Shown piece by piece: positions 1 to 8,872 of a stretch of 64,000 nucleotides of DNA. The stretch is from positions 248,001-312,000 of the forward strand of contig NZ_FNIT01000005.1 in NCBI RefSeq assembly GCF_900104035.1, given 5' to 3'. Source of the DNA: Aureimonas jatrophae (lineage in GTDB: Bacteria > Pseudomonadota > Alphaproteobacteria > Rhizobiales > Rhizobiaceae). The notes below the pieces were generated by a model. It worked only from the letters and a program-made list of their open reading frames with translations, ran no database searches and had not been told where the DNA came from. Numbering within the stretch: position 1 is the stretch's first letter; each line of letters opens with the position of its first letter. The position numbers and the translations under genes were made by a program.

Positions 1-1
1 G

Positions 2-1576
2 TTTCGGGCAGGACTGATCGACGCGCGCGTCGAAAGCCTCCTGACGCAGGGCGAGATCATCGCGAGCGCCATCGCCTCCTCGGCGACCGTCGAAACCAAC
101 GCGATCACGCTCGATCCCGAGCGCCTCCTTGAGATGCAGGCCGGCGCGACGGTGCAACCGGGCGCGGAAGCGGAGTCCCTCGACTTCCCGATCAATCCGG
201 AGCGTGTCGCCCCGCTCCTGCGACGCCTGATCTCGCCGACCCGCACCCGCGCCCGGCTGTACGATCGGGACGCCAACCTGATCCTTGACTCGCGCCACCT
301 GTATTCGCCGGGCCAGATCCAACGCTTCGGTCTGCCGCCAACGGCGGAGGAGAACGAGAACGGCGTCTTTTCCTGGCTGGAAGCCCAGGCGGGCCGCATC
401 TTCGGACATGGAGGCCTGCCCGTGTATCGTGAAGCCGCCGGCGGCTCGGGGACGACCTATTCCGAGGTCATGGGAGCGCTGACGGGCGGACCGTCGGCGG
501 TGGTGCGCTCCACCGAAACGGGCGAACTCATCGTCTCGGTCGCCGTGCCGATCCAGCGGGCCCGTGCGGTGCTCGGCGTCCTGATGCTGTCGACGCAGGG
601 CGGCGACATCGACAAGATCGTCCAGGCCGAGCGGATGGCGATCGTGCGCACGTTCGCGGTGGCCGCGATCGTCACCGTCGTCCTGTCCATGTTGCTCGCC
701 TCCACCATCGCCACGCCGCTGCGGCGCCTCGCGGCGGCCGCCGTGCGTGTGCGGCGAGGCGTCAACGCGCGCGAGGAGATCCCGGACTTCGGCGACCGGG
801 CCGACGAGGTCGGCAACCTCGCCACGGCGTTGCGCGGTATGACCAACGCGCTTTACGCCCGCATGGACGCGATCGAGAGTTTTGCGGCCGACGTCAGCCA
901 CGAGCTCAAGAACCCGCTGACCTCGCTGCGTTCCGCTGTTGAGACCCTGCCGCTCGCGCGCAACGACGACGCGCGCCAGCGCCTTCTCGCGATCATCCAG
1001 CACGACGTGAAGCGTCTCGATCGCTTGATCACCGATATCTCCGACGCGTCCCGCCTGGATGCGGAATTGGCTCGCGAGGTGTCGAGCCGGGTCGATCTCG
1101 GCGGCCTCGTCGCCTCCGTCGTGGACGGCGCGCGCGCCCATCTGAAACCGGGCCGCGATACGCGGATCGATCTGCAACGCACCGCTCCGCCCGCCGGCAA
1201 GACGTTTCGGGTGTCGGGCCATGATCTGCGGCTCAGTCAGGTCTTCACGAACCTCGTGGACAACGCTCGTTCGTTCGTTCCCGAGCATGGCGGACAGATC
1301 ACCGTGGGCCTGCGGCGGCGCTCGCGTCACGTAGTCGTGACGGTCGAGGACAACGGGCCCGGCATCCAAGCCGAGAAGATCGAGCGCATCTTCGAACGCT
1401 TCTACACCGATCGCCCCGGCGCGGAGAGCTTCGGCCAGAATTCCGGCCTCGGTCTTTCGATCTCGCGTCAGATCGTCGAAGCGCATGGCGGAACGCTCGA
1501 GGCCGAGAACATCCTTCGCGGCGATGGCAGCGTGGCGGGCGCGCGCTTCGTCGTGACGCTGCCGGCAGAGGAATGA
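2..1576 (+). CDS. chvG: Sensor histidine kinase ChvG (5' truncated by window edge)
   Basis: The reading frame is open from base 2, upstream of the first internal ATG at 134, so this is the C-terminal part of a gene beginning outside the window. It holds the end of a periplasmic sensor region, a transmembrane segment (about 654-713), a HAMP linker, an H-box with VSHELKNPLTSL around base 900, and an ATPase domain with N box (NLVDNA), G1 (DNGPGI) and G2 (GLGLSI). ChvG/ExoS is the membrane kinase of the rhizobial ChvG-ChvI acid/envelope stress system; the partner chvI would lie just upstream, outside the window. The stop overlaps the next gene by 4 bases (ATGA), as expected for the chvG-hprK operon. 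The family call rests on domain order plus the hprK-EIIA-HPr neighbourhood. Confidence 0.9.
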   Translation, partial: FRAGLIDARVESLLTQGEIIASAIASSATVETNAITLDPERLLEMQAGATVQPGAEAESLDFPINPERVAPLLRRLISPTRTRARLYDRDANLILDSRHLYSPGQIQRFGLPPTAEENENGVFSWLEAQAGRIFGHGGLPVYREAAGGSGTTYSEVMGALTGGPSAVVRSTETGELIVSVAVPIQRARAVLGVLMLSTQGGDIDKIVQAERMAIVRTFAVAAIVTVVLSMLLASTIATPLRRLAAAAVRVRRGVNAREEIPDFGDRADEVGNLATALRGMTNALYARMDAIESFAADVSHELKNPLTSLRSAVETLPLARNDDARQRLLAIIQHDVKRLDRLITDISDASRLDAELAREVSSRVDLGGLVASVVDGARAHLKPGRDTRIDLQRTAPPAGKTFRVSGHDLRLSQVFTNLVDNARSFVPEHGGQITVGLRRRSRHVVVTVEDNGPGIQAEKIERIFERFYTDRPGAESFGQNSGLGLSISRQIVEAHGGTLEAENILRGDGSVAGARFVVTLPAEE

Positions 1577-2052
1577 GCGACGACGCCCTCGGTCCCGGTG
1601 GCATCCATGCGAGCGCGGTGGCCTTTGCGGATCGCGCGGTCCTGATTCGCGGCGGGTCCGGCAGCGGGAAGTCGACCCTTGCGCTCGCTCTCCTGACCCG
1701 GTGCCTCTTCGACGGGACGCCGGGTCGCCTCCTGGCCGATGACCGCGTCCGCCTGCGCATCGAAGAACAAACGCTTGTCGCCTGGGCACCGCAGGGGCTC
1801 GCCGGTTTGATCGAGGTGCGCGGGGCGGGTCTCCTGCGCGTGCCAGTGGCCGATCCCTGTCCGATCCGCCTCGTCGTCGACCTAGCCGCCGCCGGCGAAA
1901 CGTCCGAGCGCCTGCCCCGACGCCGTATCGATTCCATCGCCGGCGTCACCCTGCCGGCCGTACGATGGCCGGCGCGGGCGAGCGCCGCCGGCGCCGATCT
2001 CGTGATCGCCCTCCTGTCGGGCGCCGAACTCGTCGACCCGGATGCGGGGTGA
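1573..2052 (+). CDS. hprK: Short-form HPr kinase/phosphorylase
   Basis: A 159-residue protein carrying only the catalytic P-loop domain of HPr kinase, as is usual in alphaproteobacteria; the N-terminal domain of the Firmicute enzyme is absent. The Walker A motif GGSGSGKS lies at about residues 27-34, followed by the paired aspartates in LLADDRVRL and the family motif EVRGAGLL. Known family role: phosphorylation of HPr on a serine, coupling the regulatory phosphotransferase system to carbon and energy state. It starts inside the chvG stop (ATGA), so it is probably translationally coupled. Its likely substrate, HPr, is encoded about 0.7 kb downstream and retains the target serine. Confidence 0.92.
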   Translation: MSDDALGPGGIHASAVAFADRAVLIRGGSGSGKSTLALALLTRCLFDGTPGRLLADDRVRLRIEEQTLVAWAPQGLAGLIEVRGAGLLRVPVADPCPIRLVVDLAAAGETSERLPRRRIDSIAGVTLPAVRWPARASAAGADLVIALLSGAELVDPDAG

Positions 2053-2254
2053 GGAGATTCTTCGCATCCGCAGCACAGCAACTGTGCAAACGCGACCCGA
2101 TCCACAACCTTCGTGCGATGAAAACCCCGGCGATCACGACCGGATCGCGTTGAAAACCCGGAATCTTTCGAATGTGACAGCGGTGTGCCTTGCGGAGGCG
2201 GTGCCCGCAAGCGCACAATCAGGTGCCTAGCGAAGTGGCGGAGTTTGGGGTCGC
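2053..2254. other. Intergenic region between hprK and the EIIA gene
   Basis: About 200 bases with no convincing gene. A TTGAAA element near 2150 could be the -35 box of a promoter for the EIIA-HPr pair, but I see no convincing -10 box at the right distance. Short open frames here have no recognisable product. Confidence 0.4.
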
Positions 2255-2656
2255 ATGATCGGATTGGTGCTTGTAACCCACGGCCAGTTGGCCCGCGAGT
2301 TCAAGCTGGCCATGGAGCATGTGGTCGGGCCTCAGGACGCTTTGGAGACGATCTGCATCGGCGCCGAGGACGATATGGAGCAACGGCGTCTCGATATTCT
2401 CCAGGCGGTCCGCGACGCGGATCGGGGGCGGGGCGTGATCATCCTGACCGACATGTTCGGCGGCACGCCCTCCAACCTCGCCATCTCGGTGATGGAAGAG
2501 AACCGCATCGACGTCCTGGCCGGGGTGAACCTGCCCATGCTGATCAAGCTCGCCAGCGTTCGCGCCGAGCATTCCATGGAGGAGGCTCTCGTGCGCGCGC
2601 AGGATGCCGGTCGCAAGTACATCGCCGTCGCCAGTCGAATCCTCAGCGGTCAGTAG
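2255..2656 (+). CDS. PTS EIIA component, mannose family
   Basis: A 133-residue single-domain EIIA(Man)-type protein. The phosphorylated histidine is His9 in the N-terminal strand (LVTHGQLA), and the TDMFGGTPSN motif of the family follows near residue 66. There is no EIIB or EIIC permease domain here or nearby, so it is more likely a phosphorelay regulator than a sugar importer, as in other alphaproteobacteria that keep EIIA-HPr-HprK without transport components. It is followed 65 bases later by the HPr gene. The Shine-Dalgarno sequence before the ATG is weak (TTTGGGG). Confidence 0.93.
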   Translation: MIGLVLVTHGQLAREFKLAMEHVVGPQDALETICIGAEDDMEQRRLDILQAVRDADRGRGVIILTDMFGGTPSNLAISVMEENRIDVLAGVNLPMLIKLASVRAEHSMEEALVRAQDAGRKYIAVASRILSGQ

Positions 2657-2721
2657 CGGACACGCCCTCCCCTCATGTCGTCCGCCGCCGGTCCCGCATG
2701 TCTTGCCAGAGATACCAGCCG

Positions 2722-3024
2722 ATGAGCCAGATAGCCGTGAAGCCGCAGGAAGGTCCGATCGTACGCACCCTTGCCATCGTCAATCGCAAGGGACTGCACG
2801 CGCGGGCCTCCGCCAAGTTCGTGCAGACAGCCGAGAGCTTCGATGCACGCCTGATCATCTCGCGTGACGGCATGAGCGTCGGCGGCCAGTCCATCATGGG
2901 CTTGATGATGCTGGCCGCAGGCCAAGGCACGACGATCGACGTCGAGGCGGACGGTCCCGACGCCGAGGCGGCCATGGCGGCGATTGCCGCGCTGCTTGCC
3001 AACCGTTTTGGCGAGGATTGCTGA
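2722..3024 (+). CDS. ptsH: Phosphocarrier protein HPr
   Basis: A 100-residue HPr. The histidine accepted by EI is His26 in RKGLHARAS, and Ser57 in GQSIMG matches the regulatory Ser46 target of HPr kinase. Start chosen at 2722, giving an N terminus MSQIAVKPQ; an in-frame ATG at 2698 would add eight residues but has no better ribosome site. About 12 residues precede the usual HPr start, which is common in this group. It follows the EIIA gene by 65 bases and precedes ahcY by about 150 bases. With EIIA and HprK it forms a regulatory PTS branch. Confidence 0.93.
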   Translation: MSQIAVKPQEGPIVRTLAIVNRKGLHARASAKFVQTAESFDARLIISRDGMSVGGQSIMGLMMLAAGQGTTIDVEADGPDAEAAMAAIAALLANRFGEDC

Positions 3025-3053
3025 CACCGTCTCGGGGATCGCCGAAACGCTCG

Positions 3054-3079
3054 CATAATCGTATAAGGATTCCCTTATA
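3054..3079 (+). promoter_or_regulatory. AT-rich palindrome and -10-like box upstream of ahcY
   Basis: The arms TATAAGG (3062-3068) and CCTTATA (3073-3079) form a perfect 7-base inverted repeat around ATTC, in otherwise GC-rich DNA, about 98 bases before the ahcY start. A CATAAT element at 3054-3059 could be a -10 box. The size, AT-richness and position before ahcY suit an operator for a methionine-cycle repressor of the ArsR family (SahR-like). That identity is inferred only from context. Confidence 0.45.
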
Positions 3080-3176
3080 TCCTTTTTTGAATGGCGCTGG
3101 TAAGAGAACCGCAACGCAGCCGAGGCGGCGCGGCGACCCATCGCGTCGGCGTCCCGCCCGAGACAGGGGACGCGTC

Positions 3177-4577
3177 ATGAGCGCCGCACAGGATTTCGTC
3201 GTCAAGGACATCTCGCTCGCCGACTGGGGCCGCAAGGAACTTGACATCGCCGAGACCGAAATGCCGGGCCTGATGGCCTGCCGCGACGAGTTCGGTGCCG
3301 ATCAACCGCTCCGGGGCGCCCGCATCGCCGGCTCGCTGCACATGACGATCCAGACCGCGGTCCTGATCGAGACGCTGCAGGCGCTGGGCGCCACCGTCCG
3401 CTGGGCATCCTGCAACATCTTCTCGACCCAGGATCATGCGGCCGCGGCGATCGCCGCCGGCGGCACGCCGGTCTTCGCCGTCAAGGGCGAGTCGCTCGAG
3501 GAATACTGGGACTACACCGACCGCCTGTTCCAGTGGCCGGACGGCGAACCCGCCAACATGATCCTCGACGACGGCGGCGACGCCACGATGTACATCCTCA
3601 CCGGCGCGCGGGCCGAGGCGGGCGAGGACGTCCTGTCCCACCCCTCCAACGAGGAGGAGGAGATCTTCGTCGCGCAGATCCGCAAGCGCATGGCGCAGAG
3701 CCCCGGCTTCTTCACGCGCCAGCGCGACGCCATCCGCGGCGTGACCGAGGAAACGACGACCGGCGTCAACCGCCTCTACCAGCTGCAAAAGAAGGGTCTG
3801 CTTCCCTTCCCGGCGATCAACGTCAACGACAGCGTGACGAAGTCGAAGTTCGACAACAAGTACGGCTGCAAGGAGTCGCTGGTCGACGGTATCCGCCGCG
3901 CCACCGACGTCATGATGGCCGGCAAGGTCGCCGTGGTCTGCGGCTACGGTGATGTGGGCAAGGGTTCGGCCGCCTCGCTGGCCGGGGCCGGCGCGCGCGT
4001 GAAGGTGACCGAGGTCGATCCGATCTGCGCGCTTCAGGCGGCGATGGACGGCTTCGAGGTGGTGACGCTGGAAGACGCCGCTCCCAGCGCCGACATCATC
4101 ATCACGACCACGGGCAACAAGGACGTGGTCACGCTGGACACGATGCGCACCGTCAAGGACATGTGCATCGTCGGCAACATCGGGCACTTCGACAACGAGA
4201 TTCAGGTGGCCGCCCTTCGCAACCTGACCTGGACCAACATCAAGCCGCAGGTGGATATGGTCACCTTCCCGGATGGCAAGCGCATGCTGCTGCTGTCCGA
4301 GGGTCGACTGTTGAATTTGGGCAACGCCACGGGCCACCCCAGCTTTGTCATGAGTGCCTCGTTCACGAACCAGACGCTGGCGCAGATCGAGCTCTTCACG
4401 AAAGGCGAACAGTACCAGAACCAGGTCTACGTGCTGCCCAAGCATCTGGACGAGAAGGTCGCTCGGCTTCACCTCGACCGCTTGGGCGCGCGCCTTTCGA
4501 CGCTGAGCCAGGAGCAGGCGGCCTATATCGGCGTCACGCCTCAGGGTCCCTTCAAGTCGGATCACTACCGCTACTAA
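3177..4577 (+). CDS. ahcY: Adenosylhomocysteinase
   Basis: S-adenosylhomocysteine hydrolase of 466 residues, which splits SAH to adenosine and homocysteine in the methionine cycle. The start at 3177 is preceded by AGACAGGGGA and gives the usual N terminus ([16 protein letters not shown]); the longer frame upstream from 3018 has no family similarity. Visible family blocks are the substrate region with [15 protein letters not shown], the NAD-binding Rossmann motif in [13 protein letters not shown] near residue 258, and the C-terminal FKSDHYRY tail that reaches the neighbouring subunit. It is transcribed alone, with a palindrome before it and a hairpin just after it. Confidence 0.98.
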   Translation: MSAAQDFVVKDISLADWGRKELDIAETEMPGLMACRDEFGADQPLRGARIAGSLHMTIQTAVLIETLQALGATVRWASCNIFSTQDHAAAAIAAGGTPVFAVKGESLEEYWDYTDRLFQWPDGEPANMILDDGGDATMYILTGARAEAGEDVLSHPSNEEEEIFVAQIRKRMAQSPGFFTRQRDAIRGVTEETTTGVNRLYQLQKKGLLPFPAINVNDSVTKSKFDNKYGCKESLVDGIRRATDVMMAGKVAVVCGYGDVGKGSAASLAGAGARVKVTEVDPICALQAAMDGFEVVTLEDAAPSADIIITTTGNKDVVTLDTMRTVKDMCIVGNIGHFDNEIQVAALRNLTWTNIKPQVDMVTFPDGKRMLLLSEGRLLNLGNATGHPSFVMSASFTNQTLAQIELFTKGEQYQNQVYVLPKHLDEKVARLHLDRLGARLSTLSQEQAAYIGVTPQGPFKSDHYRY

Positions 4578-4584
4578 AACGTGT

Positions 4585-4608
4585 AAGGGGCACGAGAGCG
4601 CCCCTTTA
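4585..4608 (+). terminator. Hairpin after ahcY
   Basis: Arms AAGGGGC (4585-4591) and GCCCCTT (4600-4606) lie 8 bases past the ahcY stop, followed by only a short T run. This is a plausible intrinsic terminator, weak because of the short U tract. Confidence 0.6.
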
Positions 4609-4798
4609 GGCTGCGGAAACTGCGATGCGTCGTTGGCAACCCCCACGGCGCATTTTCTTTTTTCCGAACTGTGCCGTTCGCGCGCTTTGCGTGGAGTTAT
4701 CCACCGTTTAAATTCCCAGGCGTCACGAACCGTTGGGGAACGGATCGCGGCAAAGGAGACAACTGTCTTTCCTCGAAAGGCGGCGGAGAAGGTCGGGG

Positions 4799-7312
4799 AT
4801 GACGCAAGGCGAATCAAGGATAGGCCCGGACCGGGGGGTTCGGCCTAACCTCTATCTCTGGTTGCAGACCTGCCTGGCAGCTGCGCTCCTGTGCTTGTGC
4901 CCGGTCGCGGCCAAGGCGCAGGAGGCGGAGGGCAGCTTGGCACCGGAGACCGTTCTCAATCTGGCCCTCGTCAGCCTGACGATCGGCGCCGCGATGATCG
5001 CCGCCGTGTGGCTGATCCGCCAGCAGTCCGCCACCGCGGCGGAAAACCGCCGCCTTGCCATGGCCCTAGCCGATGCGACCGACGAGTCCGACCGTCGTGC
5101 CACGCTTCTGACCCAGGACGGCCATCGCCTGCTTGTCTTCAGCGGCGTCGGCGTACCGGACGTCATCGGCGTGCTGCCCCGCACCATGGGTATTCCAGCC
5201 GAGCCGGCGGCGTTTCTGCGCTTCGGCGAGTGGATGGACCCTGCCGAAGCCGCGATGCTCCAGCGCGACATCGATGCGCTGCGGGCGCGCGCTGAAGGCT
5301 TTCGCCGCGAGGTCGAGGCACCGGGCGGCCAGGCCATGGAGATAGCCGGCCGCACGGTCGGGGGCCTTGCCACGGTGCGCTTCGCCCCGATGGAGGGCTT
5401 GCGCGAGGCGGTTGCCGAGGCTCGCATCGCGCTGGAGCGTGCCAACGGCATGATCGAGACGGTGCAGGCGCTCTTCGATGCCGCTCCCTTGCCCATGTGG
5501 GTACGCGGCTCCGACGGTCTCCTGGTCTGGGTGAACAGCGCCTATGCCGCGGCGGTCGAGGCGCCGGGCGTTGCTGAGGCGGTGGCACGGCAGACCGAGT
5601 TCTTCAACGAACGCGAGCGCCAGCAGATCGCCGCTCACCTTGCGACCGCGGGCCGCTTCGAGGGTCAGATCAGCGCCGTGGTCGCGGCCGACCGCCGCAA
5701 CTTCCAGGTCGTGGACGCCAGCGGCGCCTTCGGCTCGGCCGGATTGGCCGTCGACGTCTCGGAGACCGAGACGGTCCGCATGGAGCTGCGCGAGACCGTC
5801 CGCTCGCACGCCGAGACGCTGGATCACCTGACGACCGCCATCGCGCGCTTCGACGAGCGCACGCTCCTGATCTATCACAACAGCGCCTTCGCCAAGCTCT
5901 TCGGCCTGTCGGCCGGCTTCCTGGAGGCCGGGCCCGACCACGTGGCCATCATCGATCATCTGCGCTCACGCGGCGTTCTGCCGGAGGACCGCCCGCTCAG
6001 CCAGGTCAAGGCCGACATCCTGCGGGCCCATCGCGCGACCGAGCCGACCGACGGGCTCTGGCACCTGTCGGACGGGAGGACGCTGCGCGTCTTCACGAGT
6101 CCGGAGCCGCGTGGCGGTGCGACCTGGGTCTTCGAGGACCTGACCGAGAAGCTTCAGCTGGAGTCGCGTCTGAACGCGCTCGTACGCCTCCAGGGCGAGA
6201 CGCTGGACTACCTGCGCGAGGGCGTCGCGGTGTTCGGGCAGGACGGTCGGCTGCGCCTATGGAACCCGGTGTTCGCCGCGGTCTGGGGGCTTCAGGCCGA
6301 CTTTCTCCAGGCCAAGCCGCATATTCGGGCCTTCGCGGCCAGCGCCGCCGTATCCGTACGCCCGACCGGCGACGGAGGCGCGGACTGGTCCGCCTTCACC
6401 CGTGCCGTCACCGCCTTCGACGAGACCGGCCGCGAGGCGGTCAGCGGCGAGATCGAGCTCAGCGATGGCCGCATCCATTTCTACGGCATCGTGCCCCTGC
6501 CCAACGGGCAGACCATGCTGACCTTCACCGACATCTCCGACGCGCGGGCCGCCGAGCGCATGCTGCGCGAGCGCAACGAGGCGCTGGAGCACGCCGCGCG
6601 GCTGAAGAGCGACTTCGTCCAGCACGTGAACTACGAGCTGCGCTCGCCGCTCACCAACATCATCGGCTTCTCGGCCTTGCTGCGCTCGCCCGACGCCGGG
6701 CCGCTGAACGCCAAGCAGAGCGAGTATCTCGACTATATCGGGACATCGACGACGACCCTGCTTGCCATCGTCAACGACATTCTCGACCTGGCCACGATCG
6801 ATGCTGGCATCATGGATCTCGACCTCAGCGACGTCGATATCGCGCGTACCGTGGAGCACGCGGCGGACGCGGTGGGCGAGCGGATGCGCGACGGAGACCT
6901 GACGCTGACCGTGGATGTCGCGGCCGCCGGCACGAGCTTCCGTGCCGATGGTCATCGCGTCACGCAGATCCTCTTCAACCTCCTGTCCAACGCGGCCAAC
7001 TTCGCGCCTGCCGGCTCGACGGTGGGCGTGCGCGCCTGGCGCGAGAAGGGCGACGTCGTCTTCGCGGTGACCGACGAGGGTCCAGGCATCGCACCCGATG
7101 CCGTCGCCAAGCTGTTCGAGCGCTTCGAGTCCGATCCGTCCGGGGGGCGCCAGTCGGGCGCGGGGCTCGGCCTGTCGATCGTCAAGAGCTTCGTGGAACT
7201 GCATGGCGGACGGGTCGAGGTCGGTCCGGGTCCGCGTGGGCGCGGCACCACCGTCACCTGCCGGTTCCCGGCGACGCCGGATCGGAACGAGCGGGACCTC
7301 GCGGCCGAATGA
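4799..7312 (+). CDS. divL: DivL-like PAS-domain pseudo-histidine kinase
   Basis: A protein of 837 residues with an N-terminal hydrophobic signal-like segment, a second membrane segment (about residues 55-78), several PAS-like domains (about 130-590), a dimerisation helix and an ATPase domain. In the dimerisation helix the usual phosphorylated His is Tyr612 (HVNYELRSPL). This is the hallmark of DivL, the cell-cycle regulator that acts through CckA and DivK in Caulobacter and relatives. The ATPase domain keeps N, G1 and G2 boxes (NLLSNAANF, DEGPGI, GLGLSIV). Start 4799 was chosen over an in-frame ATG at 4733 because the N terminus fits the hydrophobic segment better. The stop overlaps the tsaE fusion start (ATGA), matching the gene order of other alphaproteobacteria. 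Confidence 0.88.
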   Translation: MTQGESRIGPDRGVRPNLYLWLQTCLAAALLCLCPVAAKAQEAEGSLAPETVLNLALVSLTIGAAMIAAVWLIRQQSATAAENRRLAMALADATDESDRRATLLTQDGHRLLVFSGVGVPDVIGVLPRTMGIPAEPAAFLRFGEWMDPAEAAMLQRDIDALRARAEGFRREVEAPGGQAMEIAGRTVGGLATVRFAPMEGLREAVAEARIALERANGMIETVQALFDAAPLPMWVRGSDGLLVWVNSAYAAAVEAPGVAEAVARQTEFFNERERQQIAAHLATAGRFEGQISAVVAADRRNFQVVDASGAFGSAGLAVDVSETETVRMELRETVRSHAETLDHLTTAIARFDERTLLIYHNSAFAKLFGLSAGFLEAGPDHVAIIDHLRSRGVLPEDRPLSQVKADILRAHRATEPTDGLWHLSDGRTLRVFTSPEPRGGATWVFEDLTEKLQLESRLNALVRLQGETLDYLREGVAVFGQDGRLRLWNPVFAAVWGLQADFLQAKPHIRAFAASAAVSVRPTGDGGADWSAFTRAVTAFDETGREAVSGEIELSDGRIHFYGIVPLPNGQTMLTFTDISDARAAERMLRERNEALEHAARLKSDFVQHVNYELRSPLTNIIGFSALLRSPDAGPLNAKQSEYLDYIGTSTTTLLAIVNDILDLATIDAGIMDLDLSDVDIARTVEHAADAVGERMRDGDLTLTVDVAAAGTSFRADGHRVTQILFNLLSNAANFAPAGSTVGVRAWREKGDVVFAVTDEGPGIAPDAVAKLFERFESDPSGGRQSGAGLGLSIVKSFVELHGGRVEVGPGPRGRGTTVTCRFPATPDRNERDLAAE

Positions 7313-8859
7313 CGGCTGCCCCTGCCCCCTCGGGGCCAGACACGATCGGGGAGCTGACGCTGGCCGACGAGGAGGCCACCCGGCGTCTGGCGAGCGACCT
7401 CGCGCTCGCCGCCCGTCCCGGCGATCTTCTGGCGCTGGAAGGAGATCTGGGCGCCGGAAAGTCGACGCTGGCGCGCGCCTTCCTGCGTGCGCTAGCCCGT
7501 GATCCCGAGCTCGAAGTCCCCTCGCCCACCTACACGCTGGTCCAGCTCTACGACACCGCGCCGCCGGCCGCCCATGCGGACCTGTACCGTCTTGGCGACG
7601 AGGCGGAGGTTGATGAGCTTGGTTTGCGGGACATTCTGGACGACGGCATTCTTCTGGTGGAATGGCCGGAACGGGCACCCGATCTCCTGCGGCAGGCGAG
7701 CCTTCGCATCCGTTTGCGCGACGCGCCGAACGGCGGACGCATCGCGCAGATAGACGCAGGCGATGCGCGCGCCGCCGCCAGATTCCGACGCACGCTCGCG
7801 GCTCGCCACTTCCTGGAAGAGGCCGGTCACGGCGATACGCTGCGTGCACCGCTCGGCGGCGATGCGTCGGCGCGCGGCTACGAGACGCTGGCCGTCGAGG
7901 CCGGCACGGCGTCCCTGATCCTGATGGACTCGCCCGACCTCGTTCCCGGCCCAGCGGTGCGCGGGGGCCGCCCCTATGCGGCGATCGCCCATCTCGCCCA
8001 GACGCTCGCCCCCTTCGTCGCCATCGCCGGCGCCCTGCGCGACCATGGGCTCGCGGTACCGACGGTTCTCCGTGCCGATACGGGCGCGGGCTTCGCGCTC
8101 CTATCCGATCTGGGACGAGAGGGCGTGCTCGATGCGCAGGGACGCCCCATCGCGGAGCGCTACGAGGCGAGCGTCGAAGCGCTGGCTCATCTTCATGCCC
8201 AACCGCTTGCCCGGATCGTTCCGGGGCCGGACGGGGCCTACCGCATTCCGCCCTTTGATCGCGACGCCCTGTCGATCGAGGTCTCGCTGCTCCTCGACTG
8301 GTACTGGCCGGACCGCTACGGATGCCCCGCCTCGCCCGACGATCGGGCGGCCTTCGACGACGCCTGGGCACCGCTCTTCGATCTTGCCGAGGACGCCGAG
8401 CACCACCTGCTTCTGCGCGACGTTCATTCGCCGAACCTCCTTTGGCAACCGGACGCCGAGGGCATTCGCCGCGCGGCCTTTCTCGACTTCCAGGACGCGA
8501 TGATCGGCCCGACCGCGTACGACGTCGCCTCGCTCGCGCAGGACGCACGCGTCACCGTCGAGCCGGAACTGGAAGCACGGCTCATCGCGCGCTACTGCGC
8601 CGCCCGCCGGCAGCAGGATCCCGGCTTCGACGCCTTCCGCTTCGAGGCAGCCTATGCCGTGATGTCGGCGCAGCGGCTGACGAAGATTCTGGGAATCTTC
8701 GTGCGGCTTCATGCGCGCGACGGCAAACCGCAATACCGCCGTCACATTCCCCGTCTCAAACAGTACCTGACACGCACCCTTCCCCATCCGGCGCTGGCAT
8801 CCTTGGCCGAACTCTACGGCCGCTGGCGCCTGCTGGACGAGGACGGTCCGCCATCATAG
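7309..8859 (+). CDS. TsaE / sugar kinase (AmgK-like) fusion protein
   Basis: A 516-residue two-domain protein. Residues 1-155 are the TsaE ATPase of the tRNA threonylcarbamoyladenosine complex, with Walker A GDLGAGKS at 45-52 and the family PSPTYTLVQLY motif. Residues about 165-516 are an aminoglycoside-phosphotransferase-like kinase with the catalytic RDVHSPN loop (Asp371, Asn376) and a metal-binding LDFQD motif, similar to AmgK, which phosphorylates N-acetylmuramate at the anomeric position. Such fusions are known in Hyphomicrobiales. The start overlaps the divL stop by 4 bases, and the MurU-like gene follows after 13 bases, supporting a role for the second domain in cell-wall sugar recycling. 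Confidence 0.9.
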   Translation: MTAAPAPSGPDTIGELTLADEEATRRLASDLALAARPGDLLALEGDLGAGKSTLARAFLRALARDPELEVPSPTYTLVQLYDTAPPAAHADLYRLGDEAEVDELGLRDILDDGILLVEWPERAPDLLRQASLRIRLRDAPNGGRIAQIDAGDARAAARFRRTLAARHFLEEAGHGDTLRAPLGGDASARGYETLAVEAGTASLILMDSPDLVPGPAVRGGRPYAAIAHLAQTLAPFVAIAGALRDHGLAVPTVLRADTGAGFALLSDLGREGVLDAQGRPIAERYEASVEALAHLHAQPLARIVPGPDGAYRIPPFDRDALSIEVSLLLDWYWPDRYGCPASPDDRAAFDDAWAPLFDLAEDAEHHLLLRDVHSPNLLWQPDAEGIRRAAFLDFQDAMIGPTAYDVASLAQDARVTVEPELEARLIARYCAARRQQDPGFDAFRFEAAYAVMSAQRLTKILGIFVRLHARDGKPQYRRHIPRLKQYLTRTLPHPALASLAELYGRWRLLDEDGPPS

Positions 8860-8872
8860 CCTTGCCGACACC

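Noticed and set aside
3075-4817. A 580-residue minus-strand frame over ahcY
   Set aside because: It is the antisense shadow of ahcY: it has a repetitive basic composition, no recognisable domain, and ahcY is complete.
6259-7308. N-terminal extension of the TsaE fusion frame
   Set aside because: This stretch is Arg-rich shadow of the DivL-like gene; the real start overlaps the divL stop and begins the TsaE domain.
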